64,000 nucleotides of DNA from Rotaria sp. Silwood1 (Eukaryota > Rotifera > Eurotatoria > Philodinida > Philodinidae): assembly GCA_905250075.1 (NCBI GenBank), contig CAJNOP010000180.1:153643-217642 (forward strand), given 5' to 3'. Shown piece after piece: positions 1 to 12,075 of the stretch. The position numbers and the translations under genes are program-made. The first letter of the stretch is position 1. Each line of letters opens with the position of its first letter. Below the pieces are notes generated by a model. That model worked only from the letters and a program-made list of their open reading frames with translations, made no database searches and was not told the origin of the DNA.

Positions 1-1412
1 CGAGTAGCAACCATCGCCACAATAGGATAAGAAACATGTTTCATCTTTCAAAATGATAATCGATTATATTCTTCATTTTTTTGACTAGAATTTGTTAGTG
101 ATGTCATTTTATCTGCAACATGCTTAAAATGCAAATCAATTTCGAGTGTATGTGATGAAGCTTTTGACGAACCGTGTTGATCAGTATAATCTTCGTCATC
201 AATTTCTAGATTAAAATAAAAATCTGTCCTATATATAAATGAGATATTTGTTGATAATGAAACTGGTTTTTGGTTTGGAGATGATTTAATATTCTGATCA
301 ACATCAAAAAGTTACATTTCTGATTTTATATATTCAATACATTCTGCCCTTTGTCTTGTTGACGAATCCTTCATTCTTCGTGTTTTAGGATTGAAGAAAG
401 TTCCAATGAGATGCATGGTATCGAAAGAAATCATTTGTTCGATTACTTGTCTTGCTCGTTGACAGAAATAAACCGATGCCTGTGAAAAAAAATTATTTAG
501 CCAAAGTACATAAAAAAAATTGAAATTATAAACCTTTTTCTTATTTATAATCATTTGATTTTATTTCTAATGAGGAATTTATTACAAATATACTTGGTGC
601 TACCGTATGTATTGATGATACTCGCGATGATTGAGTACGTTTCATTACGTGAGTCCATGGTCTTAAAAAATCAATTATTTTATCGAACATAAATGAACTT
701 ATTAATTCTTTTCTTGTTAAAATTTTTTTCATTAAATATTTCAAGTAATGGATTTAAGGTTTTTTGGACACTTTCCACAAAGTTATATAAAGAAAGCCAT
801 CTGACGATTGTATTTTAGATCAGAACAGCAGTCTCTAGTTCTTCGAGTCCTTAACTGAAATTGACCTAAAAAAAATTACATTTTTTATTGACTCCTTTTC
901 TGTAAAAAGAAGACAGACATCATACAGAACCTATTCAATGGATATCATTTTATGAATCTTTTAAAGGATCTAGATTTTTGAATTAGAATTTTTTTTCCTA
1001 AAAGTTTCACAGAAAAAAAAGTTGTAGTCGAAAAGTCTAGAACCCTTAAAAGATTCTTAAAATGGTACCCATTGAAAAGGTTCTATCTAGTAAGAATTTT
1101 GTAAAAATGTTCACATGTTCTATTTTCTCTGAGTTAGCAATAAAAGGTCTTGATATTGAATTTATCTAATTTATATTTCACCAACTTTTTGCACTAGATA
1201 ATAGTTACTAAAACATGTTTTGCATCTGATGGTAATTGATCAAGAATAGTGATGACATTGTTTCGGCTTGATGTTGTAGAGGAATAACTAACAGATATGA
1301 TTCTCTTATCAACTAATTTCTTTATCACCGCAAGAGCTATCATCTTCTTCGCTGTTACTTCCATTAATTTGATTATATTCATCTTCAATTGAATCAATAT
1401 AATAATCCTCAA
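1..1412 (-). pseudogene. Decayed hAT-family transposase, C-terminal part, cut by window edge
   Basis: Minus-strand pieces in several frames look like the C-terminal half of a hAT transposase. One piece (about 312-554) reads HLIGTFFNPKTRRMKD followed by RAECIEYIKSEM, the pattern seen in hAT proteins before the dimerisation region. Further 3' (about 1-60) there is KHVSYPIVAMVAT, which fits the 'W..N...YPILA.LA' start of the hAT C-terminal dimerisation domain. A further piece near 1194-1290 (ILDQLPSDAKHVLVTII) fits the same protein. The pieces are separated by stops and frame changes, so this is a pseudogene. The last part lies left of the window. The assignment rests on motif memory only, and no terminal repeats are visible. 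Confidence 0.55.
926..1088. repeat. Small foldback repeat
   Basis: The left arm (agaacctattcaatgg... to about 985) is matched in reverse complement by 1025-1088 (atagaaccttttcaatgg...), with arms of about 55 bp at roughly 80% identity. This looks like a short MITE-like palindrome. It lies inside or beside the decayed hAT gene. Confidence 0.6.
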
Positions 1413-1687
1413 ATGCTGTATCTTTTTCTGCCTTATTTATTTCAGCTTGATAGAATATTCTCTTCAGATTACTTCTTCTATCACATATCAAAACTATATC
1501 AAATACAAATGGTTGCAAACAATCGGGGGGTGGGGGGACAATCACTTTTCAATCACCTAGATAATTATGTGGAAATCAAATTTAATTTGTAGTAAATGAC
1601 AAACTTATTTGAATTAGATTTGTCACAGTTTTACTAGACTTTCTTTATAGTGTAAACTAGAAAATAAGTAATAGAGTTTAGTGAAAG

Positions 1688-1832
1688 ATATTCGAGGAAT
1701 GCTCATATGAATTCATCAATGAATTTTAAATTCTTTGAAAATGAGGTATTTAAAACTTTCAGAATAAGAAATTTGACTTTCTAATTAGAAAATCGCAAGT
1801 GAATTCATATAGGCATTCCTAGAATTTCGGAT
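1688..1832. repeat. Small imperfect palindrome
   Basis: The segment cgaggaatgctcatatgaat near 1693 is matched in reverse orientation by attcatataggcattcctag near 1802-1822. The arms are about 25-35 bp around an AT-rich loop. Confidence 0.5.
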
Positions 1833-1967
1833 TCTATTCAGCAATTCGAGTATTTTTTAAAAACTCGAAAATAGAATTTTATTTTCATATATGAACGTAA
1901 AATTTATATAATAACAAACAAATAATTTTAATTGAAATTGAAATAATATTCTAAATAATTAAGTCAT

Positions 1968-2225
1968 ATAAATGCACCAAATAATATGAATAGACAATTT
2001 AAATTCAAATTTAAATAATAGCATAAACATTTAATTCATCTAAATCTATCAAATAGCATGAATAAATAATTAGAATTTAAATTGAACAATATTTTAAACA
2101 CATAAATGCATCAAAATAACATAAATAAATAATTTAAATTTGAATTTAAATAATATTATAGACATGTAATTCATAAAAATGCATCAAATAACAAATAATT
2201 TGAATTTAAATACATACTAAATGAA
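1968..2225. repeat. AT-rich tandem repeat, unit about 63-73 bp, about 4 copies
   Basis: A unit that begins AAATGCATCAAATAA and contains AATTTAAATTTGAATTTAAA recurs from about 1970, 2041, 2104 and 2177. Copies differ by substitutions and small gaps. It is a short minisatellite with no coding content. Confidence 0.7.
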
Positions 2226-2229
2226 CTGA

Positions 2230-3500
2230 CTTACAGAGCAACTTTTAAAATACAAGTTATCAACTCACTAGTTAGCTGCTAAAGAATATAATGAATGAAA
2301 AACATTATCGGCCAGCTTATATATGTAAATTAACAATGGCTCGATGGCGATCATTGTTCAGATGATTTTTTCAAATCAGCATTGATTTTCGAGTTTTATT
2401 AAAATCAATGTTGATGTTTTACTTTGTAGAAAATGATTTCTTTCGAAAATCAAATTCAGTCTCTGTAAATTGGAACATCAAGCATTTTTGAAGTATTGAA
2501 AATTTGTCGACTGAACCATAAAACCTCAAAAATACTTCAGCTTATTTAAAATCGATTTTCCAAATAGTAGAATTTTAAAAAAATTTACACTCTACGATAA
2601 ACAAGCGTTGTTTTTCTCGACGCGGTTTGTTATTCGTCTATGCAATTTTCTAATCAGAAAAATATGAAAACTATCTTTATAGCAAGCGACATCTGATTGT
2701 AACCTGAATATTTCTTTTGATGTTGTTTTCTTTAATATAAAAAAAAAAGAATCCACAAAACGAAAATAACTATAGCGGGTATAAACGATTACGAACCAAA
2801 TCGAACTGATTCCATCTCTGATATGTAATATCTGTTTTAACTTTAACTTGATCATGATCATAATTTGTTATATTAATTAAAACACGCATCAAATCGGCTT
2901 ATTGATATAATTGCATTAAGAAGCTTTTTGACTGGTTTTTTCTTTAAATACATATTCCTAAAATAATTCACAGAACATAACATAATAGCTTGATTCTTAT
3001 TCGACGAAATACATAAGTCAATCTTCACCAATTTCAATTTTCGTCTTGACATTTGATGATCAAATGATTGCCTTTATTTCGCCAATACTTGTCGATCACG
3101 AGAGACTTGTTGTTTCAACACCCATGCTAAAAAAACCTCTAAATGAACAAAAACAATAAGTAAAGATGAAAAAAGTATTCGATCTTCTATCAAACATATC
3201 AGATCTTCACTAAATATTATACCAAATACCAGATATTTCGGCATAAGTATACTTTACGTAAACACCTTTCTTTTTGCAACGTTTTTACTTCTAGGGTTTT
3301 ATTATGCCCAGAAAACGATAGAACAACTAAAAAAAAAACTGGGCCGCCATTCATCAGGACATCATTTTAGGTCATTCAAAAGTTTCAAAAGTGTTTGGTC
3401 CCATTACATAATTTTTGAATCAAATTTTGTTTCGTTTCAACAATTTCGTCCTAATTCAAATTGTTCTTTTGCTTAAAAAGAGTTTTCTTAGTTTTTTCAT
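2230..3500. other. Intergenic, nothing recognised
   Basis: AT-rich sequence with only short chance reading frames. I see no gene, RNA or clear repeat here. Confidence 0.5.
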
Positions 3501-3520
3501 ATTTGATTGTTCCTGAAGAT

Positions 3521-4586
3521 ATGCCGCTCAATATTCGATCAACTCTCGATGTATGTAAAGAGAAGGAAGCTCTCGTCCGACAATTGCAACAATGAAATCT
3601 AATTCCTGAGGAGTCAAACTATATGTGCCCTGAATGTTCTAGTCCGCTTCGACTTGATGGGATGGAGTTGCCACAATTGGTTTGAAACTGAGGGGCAAAA
3701 TTGGAAAAAAAGAAGCGGGAGAACAAGAGATGCACTTATCAAGCATGATTTCACAAAGGAACGTTCTTCGCTCGATCTCACTTATCCATTTGGCAAATCT
3801 TGGTCTTTGTGAATTTGTGGGTTATGAACGTTGGTTTGAATATTATTGGTACCCAATAATTGCATGTCTGATTCGTTTGTTTTGCGTAGTTTAACTGTTT
3901 GTATTTTACGATGCTTTCATTCTTAATAAGCGAAAGTTAGGTGGCCATGGAATTGAAGTGGAAATTGATGGATCCAAATTCGGACGCAGAAAGTATTACA
4001 AAGATCACCGAGTCGAAGGCTAATGGGTGTTTGGAATGTTTGAACGAGGAACCAACCGTGTTGTGATGAATCCACTTGAGAAAAGGTTTGTTTTATTTTG
4101 AGAGATAAATTAGTATGAATTAAAAGTTCTAGTATATTAATCTGATGTTCAGTTGTTAACATTTTAGAGATGCAGTCACATTGACTCCTATGATCAAGGA
4201 CTGGATCCTCCCAGAAACTACTATCATCTTCGATTGTTGAGACTCATACGACAGTTTGGGAGATGAGAGCTATAAACATCTGAAGGTTAACCATTCGATC
4301 ACTTTCAAGGATTCTGAAACTGGTGCATGTACCAAGTCCGTCGAAAGCTCTTGGAGACATACAAAAATCGTCATGGTACAATATCATCGCAAAAAGGACT
4401 CCTTCCCATCTCGTTTGGTCAAATACATGTTCATGAAGCGTTGTCGTACGTTGGATTTGGATCCTACTGTTGAGTTTCTTCGAATGGCCGGTTAGGTATA
4501 CGACCCCATTCGCAATGACGAACAGTAGGTCTTGAAGGACTATGAAATTGAGAATGAAGAAGCAGAGGATAATGATTTCAATTGAT
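3521..4586 (+). pseudogene. ISXO2-like (IS1595-type) DDE transposase, decayed
   Basis: The frame starts MPLNIRSTLDVCKEKEALVR, has a CPEC zinc-ribbon half, then EIDGSKFGRRKYYKDHRVEG (first catalytic Asp), an IFDC.DSYDSL stretch (second Asp) and a final TKSVESSWRHTK segment (the region of the third acidic residue). This order and spacing match the ISXO2-like/IS1595 transposase domain, also found in eukaryotic Merlin-type elements. A likely small intron lies near 4086-4168. At least three in-frame stops (after LVRQLQQ, after DHRVEG, within IFD..DSYD) make it inactive. I could not define terminal inverted repeats. A telomere-like block follows 25 bp after the end. Confidence 0.75.
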
Positions 4587-4608
4587 AATCTTTTCGGATG
4601 TGTTAGTT

Positions 4609-4677
4609 AGGGTGGGAGTGTGGATGTTGTTCTCGTCTTCAACCCATACTCACACACCTCCCCCCACACCCACAACT
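4609..4677. repeat. Telomere-like foldback block (TGTGGG / CCCACA)
   Basis: A short G-rich arm (gggtgggagtgtggatg), a turn (ttgttctcgtcttcaac) and a C-rich arm with CACACCCACAAC are present. It lies just after the transposase pseudogene. Confidence 0.65.
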
Positions 4678-4689
4678 ACGGACTCTCAT

Positions 4690-5280
4690 TGAATGTCGCG
4701 TTTCTTTTTTAAATTTCTGTTGTATGTCCTACCACATTGATTTTTTTTATTGTGTGCATTTGTTTTTTCGTTTGTTTCTGAGGATTTTTTCTTCAAGTAT
4801 ATCTCTTTATCTGACTCTCCCTTTATCATATCTTCTAAGGTCGATAATAAACTCTTTCGCTAGCACGCAATGCATGAGTCTGTTCCTTTTGTTGTCATTG
4901 ATGATGATTTGAATCATGATGGATAATCAGAAATTGTTGTTTCATATCATACTGGAAATTTTACAATTCAATCGATGTATTTTTTGAGAGTTATCTGAAT
5001 ATACTAATATTAACTTTTTGACGGCTACCCAGGAGCAGTTCACTTGTCTTTATTCTAGATAAAATGGTATTTTTCGTTGATATGTTCGTAGTGATGATGC
5101 ATACGTTACACTACAGAATATCTCGAGCGCATGTACACTTCTACCTCGTAGAAAGGACAAAGAGGTGTGTTGTCATCGTTACGACTTAAAATAAAGTATA
5201 AAAATATTAGTACCTAAGAGATTGTATATTATTGACTAATGATAAAAATGACTATAAATACTTACAAAAAACATTTTACT
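4690..5280. other. Intergenic, nothing recognised
   Basis: T-rich sequence with small frames that show no recognisable protein. Confidence 0.5.
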
Positions 5281-5399
5281 GCTGATAAAAATATTCTGTC
5301 AGCTCGTCTTACTGATTCTACCTTCAATGTAAGCATTCCTTCTCGTAATAATTCGAAAAAAAAACATTTCCATCCTATGTTAAAGTGATCATAGTCGAT

Positions 5400-5594
5400 T
5401 ATTGAAATAAAAATGCATTGGCTAAACCTCTTATTGGTCAAGATATGGTCATTTCGACTGTGGATGGAGAAGGATTATTCAATAGTTTTGGTACAACTTT
5501 AGTTGAATCTGCAACTGATGTAGACATCAAATGGTTTATTCCATCTGAATTTGGTGCAGATTATGATCATATTTGTACAAGTATTCCACTGAGT
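5400..5594 (+). pseudogene. NmrA-like / isoflavone-reductase-like NAD(P)-binding protein fragment
   Basis: The frame around 5418-5594 reads ALIGQDMVISTVDGEG and then DVDIKWFIPSEFGADYDH. The second motif, 'K.FIPSEFG.D', is the hallmark of the NmrA-like / isoflavone reductase-like branch of Rossmann-fold NAD(P)-binding proteins, which act as redox sensors or reductases. Both the N-terminal dinucleotide-binding glycine motif and the C-terminal half are missing. The coding sequence stops where a telomere-like block begins (about 5594), and I could not find the rest of the protein on the other side. NmrA-like genes are common in fungi, plants and bacteria, so a foreign origin is possible but untested. 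Confidence 0.6.
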
Positions 5595-5690
5595 GTGGTT
5601 GGGCTGTGGATGCGGCTGTAGATTTGGTCTAAGATTTTCAGAATAATTGCACGCGCAAGCGCGCCCACGCCCACACCCACATTCTCACTG
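5594..5690. repeat. Telomere-like foldback block
   Basis: A degenerate G-arm (gtgtggttgggctgtggatg) and a C-arm (cccacgcccacacccaca, about 5662-5681) are separated by about 45 bp. It joins the NmrA-like fragment to an unrelated minus-strand fragment. Confidence 0.6.
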
Positions 5691-5759
5691 TAGACTTTTA
5701 GTTAACAGAAGGAGGAACTTCAAAAGCATACACAAAATTATTGGTATGTCTATCTCGAA

Positions 5760-6020
5760 TTACGAGCATGTAAAACACATCCAAAATGTCTTCACTTGCC
5801 CACAGGAGACGTCACCAAAATTTGCATTGTTAATTGTGTAATAGCAATAACTCGAATTACATAGTGTACGACATGTAGATGAAACATTCATAGAGAGAGA
5901 ATTTGCCGAAACTGTCGATCCACCACATCCAGGAGTGGCACTCTTAATACCATAGAAACATGCAGCAAGTGTAAGAGTTTTTCCTGTTGTGCTGGAAACA
6001 TTAAGTATATCATTTTCATG
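5760..6020 (-). pseudogene. Cysteine-rich protein fragment, C-terminal part
   Basis: On the minus strand an open stretch reads NVSSTTGKTLTLAACFYGIK, then CGGSTVSANS, CRTLCNSSYCYYTI and DVSCGQ, and ends in a TAA at 5760-5762. Dense, evenly spaced cysteines and Asn-x-Ser/Thr sites suggest an extracellular disulphide-rich domain. I do not recognise the family. There is no start codon or upstream exon: an in-frame stop lies just upstream near 6035-6050 and a telomere-like block begins at about 6072. The fragment is therefore boxed in by two telomere-like blocks and was missed as a frame because it lacks a start. Confidence 0.5.
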
Positions 6021-6071
6021 ACCATAGAAAGTTTGTTAAATCCACCACCTGTGAAGATAAAAGTTAATATA

Positions 6072-6367
6072 GGTGTGGGTGTGGGTGTGGATGTGGGTGG
6101 GTGTGGGAGTGGATGTGTGGGTATGGGTGTGGGTGTGGGGTGCGGGTGTGGGTAGGTGTGGGTGGGGGTGGGGTGTGTATGGGTGTGGGTGTGTATGTGG
6201 GTGTGGGTGTGGGTGTGTGGGTGTGGATGTGGGTGTGTGGCTAAGTGCTTAAGTGAATATCAACACCCACACCCACAGCCACCCACACTCACACCCACCC
6301 ACACACTACCCACACCCACACCCACCACACCCGCACACCCACACCCACACATCCACTCCCACACCCT
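6072..6367. repeat. Large telomere-like palindrome
   Basis: About 165 bp of TGTGGG-type repeats (6072-6237, with GTGTGGGTGTGG runs and variants) is followed by a turn (ctaagtgcttaagtgaatatcaa) and about 100 bp of CCCACA-type repeats ending at about 6366. Even the outer edges mirror each other (taataTAGGTGTGGG and CCCACACCCTAtatt), so the whole 300 bp can fold back on itself. Confidence 0.9.
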
Positions 6368-6609
6368 ATATTGGGACGATTTTCTAGAATGAATAAGTAT
6401 GCTCACCTTTTCCAATTCACTTTCTTCTTTTCTTCTCATAACAATGTTGTCTTTTTTTCCGGAAGTTCAATGTTTCTATGCACAACAAGTAACAAAGTAA
6501 ATCTTCTCTCAACTATATTAATCAATTGTCTACGAATCTTTTCTGTGGATGACTATCAAATGGTCGAATTCAGAGAAAAATATCGAAATGCAAGACAATT
6601 ACATTAGGT

Positions 6610-8130
6610 CAATTTAGAAATGGTTCTGGAAGAAACTAAATTATGATTTGGAAATCGTTTTAAAGGTAAGAACATTTTTCTCAATTTGCTTAAAAAGGAC
6701 AAACGAATAATCATTTCTGAATAGAATTATTTTCAAAAAAAATATTCAGATAGAGAAGAAACCATTCTCAGTTGATATGTTGCAACTAAAAAAAATTTTC
6801 TTGTCTCTTATCAATCAATCTTTCGATTTCTCTTACATATCAATATCTCATCTTGATTTCATTCAATCTTAGAATATCTTTCTTTTAAATATATAAGAAG
6901 AGTCCTTTTTTCCTTCTCGTTTCATCTAGAAGATTTCTTCAGAAGACAATTAATTCTTTTTTTAATTTACTCAATTCTTATCTATAATATTAGGTTGATC
7001 AGTTATTTTCAGCAAGATTGTTGGCTAAGAAAAGGAGAATACTTTTCAATGAACATTTTCAAGTAACATTAAACAATTGATGTCCTTCACTGAGATATTT
7101 TTCAATGACAAACTCACTTATTCAATTCTTTAAGAATTAAATTGGACAGAAAATACATCGTGTTTTATCTTGATCGAATTGAAAAGAAACTCTTCTTTTA
7201 CTTGAACTTTATCATTGAAAAAGAAAAGAAGAAGATGATTGAGTAAGGAAGTGAAGCTTTCTATCTCTTTTTTAGTCCTTATTGATAACGTATGTGTCAA
7301 ATGAAAATGATCATATCTATAGTTAATCATAAATTCAATTTCTTATCTGAGAAATATTTATAGAAATAAAAATGACTCCGATGTTTAGAAATAGAAATGA
7401 GAAGAGAAAATCTTTTTTCCTAACTTTATCTATGACTTGGTTGAACAACTATTCGACGAATATCAAATGGATATATCGAAAATGTTCCAGTTATTCGAAA
7501 AAGGAAACAAATCAATATTCGTTTAAAATAATTAATAAAGAAGAATATTGATTAAATCTTTTATGTTAAATAAAATTTTCAATGAAAATCTGGACTATTT
7601 TTCCATAATCTTCGGAAATTTATTCTAGTGAAATAGTTATTATTAATCAAAAAATGGGAATGAAAAAAAAAAGAACGAATGTGATAATTTGTCTTTGTTG
7701 ATTAGTCTCTCATTCGTCGATTTATCTCATGAACCTTATTCCTTTTAGATGAGTCTCAATTTTTTTCAAATACTTATTTTTATCGTATTTATTAAATATA
7801 AGAGGAAATTCTCGTTTGGTCTTATTTCAATTAAGGATATTCTTCTTCATAATGAGGAACTCAGTTTAACTAAAACAATCAATAACATAAAAAGGATTCG
7901 GATTGATATTTCAAAGAAAATATCATGAAAGAATATCTTTTCTTCTTTCTTTATTCATATCTATTCAATATTTGATCATCTGGCCAAACATATTCCAAAA
8001 TATTCAAAGATTTTATCTTTTCTTCGATCAAAATCGCATTGTTATTTAAATCAGATTCAAAGTAATGAAAGTCCTGAAACTGAAAGAAACCTCGCTGCTA
8101 TAGATCATCTCTATTTCTTATCAATAAAAA
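6610..8130. other. Intergenic, nothing recognised
   Basis: AT-rich, with many TTTCTT/AAGAAA runs. No supported coding or RNA feature. Confidence 0.5.
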
Positions 8131-8134
8131 GCAA

Positions 8135-8391
8135 CCCATGAAAAAATTCTTAAAAGTAAAACTGCAAAAATCAGACCATTTATGCGTTTCTTAAAAACCG
8201 GTCAAAACTGCGGTTCGTAAATACCGCGGTGACAAGAGGAACAATCACGATTAGACTTGCAAAAACTTAGTTCAAACCGCAGTTTTCTGTGTCATCACCG
8301 CGGGTTTTGACCGGTTTTTTAGAAACGCATAAATGATCTGACTTTTGTGGTTTATTAAAATGTGGTTTTTACTCGAAAATTTTTTCCTGGG
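8135..8391. mobile_element. MITE-like foldback element, about 257 bp
   Basis: The ends are mutually inverted: CCCATGAAAAAATT at the left, CCCAGGAAAAAATT reading in from the right. The arms share TCAGA(C/T)CATTTATGCGTTTCT and ACCGGTCAAAAC, and both carry ACCGCGGT nearer the centre. The arms are about 95 bp at high identity with a loop of about 60 bp. There is no coding capacity. I see no clear target-site duplication. Confidence 0.7.
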
Positions 8392-9700
8392 AATAATAAT
8401 GAAAAAGTCTGTTAACGAGTGAAATTAGTACAATGATTAGAAATCGCTCGGATATGCATCACTGATTTTGACTAATTTCGGAAGAATTTCATTGAATTTG
8501 TTTATATTGGTTTTCGACCAAATTCAGATATAAGATGATCTTTAATTGATATATTGAAAAATAGAACAATGATCTCATATCGATTTGTCTTTATTGTCGA
8601 TTCTACAATGATCTTTCTCAATTGTATGATCTTATTCATTTCTAATAGAAATTCAATGGATGAAATAAGATTATTCACTAAATAGAGACGAAACTTTCTC
8701 GATCAAACCTATTACTGATCAGTGAATTGATCCTCAAGATAGGCCCATTGGAATGATTTCATATCGTTCAATGAATATTTCTAAGCATCAACAATATATT
8801 TCATTGATTAGAACGTCTTTCTGACAGTTGGTCAAAGAATAATTATTTCTTGATTAAAGTTCACTTTTCTCTTTCCTCGTTGCTTCTAATCATAACACGA
8901 AATTGTCCCAAGTAGAATTTGATCGATCTAAGGAGAGTGATACGAAGTCCATGAGATTTGCCAATAGAACTTTTCAATCAAAACTAATTCGAAAATGTCA
9001 ATGGTATATGCAGATCTCAATAGAATGAATAGAAATATTCTTCTTCTAGAGGAAAATCAATGATTGAACAATCGAATAAATCTAAAAAATACTGATCAAT
9101 TATTTTTTATCGAAAAAAAAACAATCGATGTAGATGAAGACTATTTTTTAATAGAATTATTGATTGCATCAATGAGAGAAATTGTTTCCAACCATTTCTA
9201 TAAGATATATTGATGTTCTAGAAGAGATATTTGAAGAAATGCTTTGCTTTCAAAGTGAAATTGAATGTTGGTCAAAAGATTTGATTTGAATTTATATAGT
9301 TAAACTGATGAAACTTCACCTAAAAAATTCTATTAGCTCTGATCGTTCTCATGATTTTTATTCTCATTATTAATTGGTTCTTGTTAAAAGAACAGACAGA
9401 AATCTTCGAATTTCAATGAAAATTTGCTTTCTTCTCTGTATGAATATTCGAAAAAACAAACTGTTGATAGTTATGATATCAACGTAGATCTATTGATTGT
9501 TTTTCTTCATTTCTTCACAGTTATTGACAAATAATAAAAAAATAGATGTATGAAAGTCAAATGAAAGAAAGCAACGAAGCAGAAATGATCCATTTTTGAT
9601 CAAAGAAAGTTTTATATAAAATGATTGATTCATCTTCATTTGGTTCTCTTGAACAAATTGATCTATAATAAAAGAGGCTCGAATCGAATATTCATAGAAA
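8392..9700. other. Intergenic, nothing recognised
   Basis: AT-rich sequence without supported genes. Confidence 0.5.
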
Positions 9701-9701
9701 A

Positions 9702-9872
9702 GGGTGTGGGTGTGGGTGTGGGTGTGGGTGGGTGTGGGTGTGGGTGTGGGTGTGGGTGTGGGTGGGTGTGGGGTGTGGATCTGGAGTGTGGGTGTGGGTG
9801 TTAATGAATAGTACACCCACACCCATCCACACCCACACCCACACACCCACATCCACACACCCACCCACACCC
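9702..9872. repeat. Telomere-like palindrome
   Basis: The G-arm at 9702-9797 is nearly pure GTGTGG repeats. The turn is TTAATGAATAGTA. The C-arm is 9812-9872 (ACACCCACACCC runs). Translated frames through it are meaningless His-Thr-Pro or Val-Trp repeats. Confidence 0.9.
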
Positions 9873-10687
9873 ACGACACATGACTTATGCATTGTTTTGC
9901 TCTCTGAAGAAATCTGAATATGAAAATCATGCAATATATACACAAAAGAATCAAACGAACTGTCAGATAAATCAGCAAGTTTATTGTACAATGTGCTTCA
10001 ATAAATGAAAATCTAAACAAATACATAATAGTATAGTTCATTGTCAATCAGAAAAAAACTTTCGTTAGCTTTTCTAGTGACATATATATATAAGGGTTAA
10101 GAAATATGACAAATCCTTTATATAGAATCCATTGAGTGATTGAAAGTCGGCAAATCACACGAAAAAAGTTAGTCTGTTCCATTTCTGTTCTTTTCTAAAT
10201 CACTAATAAAAAAAAGCTACTGAATTAGTACCGACAGCTCGGGTACAGGTCAAAACTAATGTTTTGTAGAGATAGTCTTTAGAAATCTATAGTTAAAGAG
10301 TAAACTGAGCAAGAGTCTTTGAAACTATAATTTATTCGATATTGAAATAAGTAGGCATTTCTTATCAGTTAAAGACTTATTCTATTTCGAAATTTCCAAC
10401 TTGACTTATACTTCTGATTGTAGAGAAATGAAAGTATTCCATAGAACATTTGCAATGTTAATTAATTTTTAGGCTGCAGGAAAACTTGATTTGTATAACT
10501 TTTGCAATGATTTTATTCAGGAAAAGATGTAATATGACTTAGTATAGTCTCATTATTTTGAAGAATGACGACAGGGATACTACTAAAAATATATTAGAAA
10601 ACCTAATATGATATCTAATATTTTATTGCTACTCTTAGCCTGTGATTTTTCGATTAAAACACAAGAAGAAACGAAAGCATTTTAAAA

Positions 10688-12055
10688 ATGACAGCCATCT
10701 TTCCTGTTCATACTCGTAACACTCATGCTGTATTATCTGATCGTCAGATTACTCGGGCAATCAAACAAAGTGATGCCATCATAAGACAAGAATATCCTTT
10801 TTTTATACCATCAAGATTGGATATGTACACTAACATTCAAAAGTTCATTATTATTAATGTTCTTATTTTCATATCGGTATGTATCCAACTACCTTTCAGC
10901 AATGTCGACTATTATTTTAATGACATTGGTCATATCTTTGATACATGAATTAGAGCATGATATTATTCATAATTTATATTTTAAAAATTACAAATGGATT
11001 CAAAATATTATGTTTCTATTTATTTGGGTTGCTAAATGACATATTTCACCTTGGAAACGTCGTCAAATACACTTGAAACATCATCTTTTATCTGATCAAA
11101 TCAAGGATGCAGAAGAACGATTAATTGGATTAGGCTTATTACAAAATTATAAAAGAATGACTGTTAGTATGCACCCTTTTGGTGGCGTTTTAGTCACTGA
11201 TGAAATTAGTAAAGATGCGAAATTTTTTAAATTTATTTACACTGCAACTTCATGCAGCACCAAAGTTACATACATTTCTCCTTGTAAATTTAAGTTTTCT
11301 CAGTTATAGTGTATTATTTTTTGTCTATTCTTGTTTAAATTATGATATCAATACAATCTATGATATTGGTACATTTTATCCAATTATTCATACTTTAGGA
11401 ATTTGCTTATGTTCATCAAATTTGTTAAGACAAGCCTGTTTAGTATTGATGTCTACTGCTTGTCATTATTATCATGATATTCCCTTGAATACTGTATATT
11501 ATCAAAATCAAATATTAGTTTCGTGGTATGTACTTCCTTTTCAAATATTTTGTTTTTGATTTCTGTGTAACACATATCGTGCATCATTATATTCCCTCAC
11601 AACCCTTTTATATTCGACATTTTACAGCTATGGCAGTAAAAAATCTTATGATTGAATTAGGTGTACGTCATAATGATTGTGGTATATTGTGGAGAAATAA
11701 TCATTATAATATCGATCCAAAAAAAGATGAAAAACGGAAATTATATACTAAATGTTGGTTTGCTATGTGTCTATTGTTAGAATTTCCTTTATATATAATA
11801 TGAGATATGATAGTCTTCCACAAACTTAATAAAAATATTCTAAATTGCATTCGAGAAAAATTATCCAAGAAAAATATAACAGGCGTTAATAACAATAATG
11901 ATAATGAATTAAAAAATAATGAGAAAATGGTTAACAATTGTGAGATAATAATGAATAATGGTATAAGTCAACTGAATACACTAGTTAATCGAATTGCATC
12001 AAACTATGTATCAACAGACCAAATCGAAGAGATTAATAATAAAGCCGCTGAAACT
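10688..12055 (+). pseudogene. Membrane fatty-acid desaturase family protein, frameshifted
   Basis: The start region is MTAIFPVHTRNTHAVLSDRQ. All three histidine clusters of the membrane desaturase superfamily, which bind a di-iron centre, are present: HELEHDIIH at about 10944, HLKHH at about 11070 and VHHYIP at about 11577. Hydrophobic membrane segments surround them. An Asn-rich tail ends at 12055. The frame changes near 10880, 11250 and 11550, and in-frame stops fall at 11037 (after IWVAK, probably from Trp) and 11802, so no full protein can be made. The substrate cannot be told from sequence. A telomere-like block begins 20 bp after the end. Confidence 0.75.
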
Positions 12056-12075
12056 TAACAAAAACTAGTGACTAA

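Noticed and set aside
9490..10047. 185-codon minus frame and related frames through 9702-9872
   Set aside because: The protein is mostly His-Thr-Pro and Val-Trp-Gly repeats from TGTGGG/CCCACA tracts, so it is a by-product of the repeat. The same applies to frames at 6156-6392 and 24363-24776.
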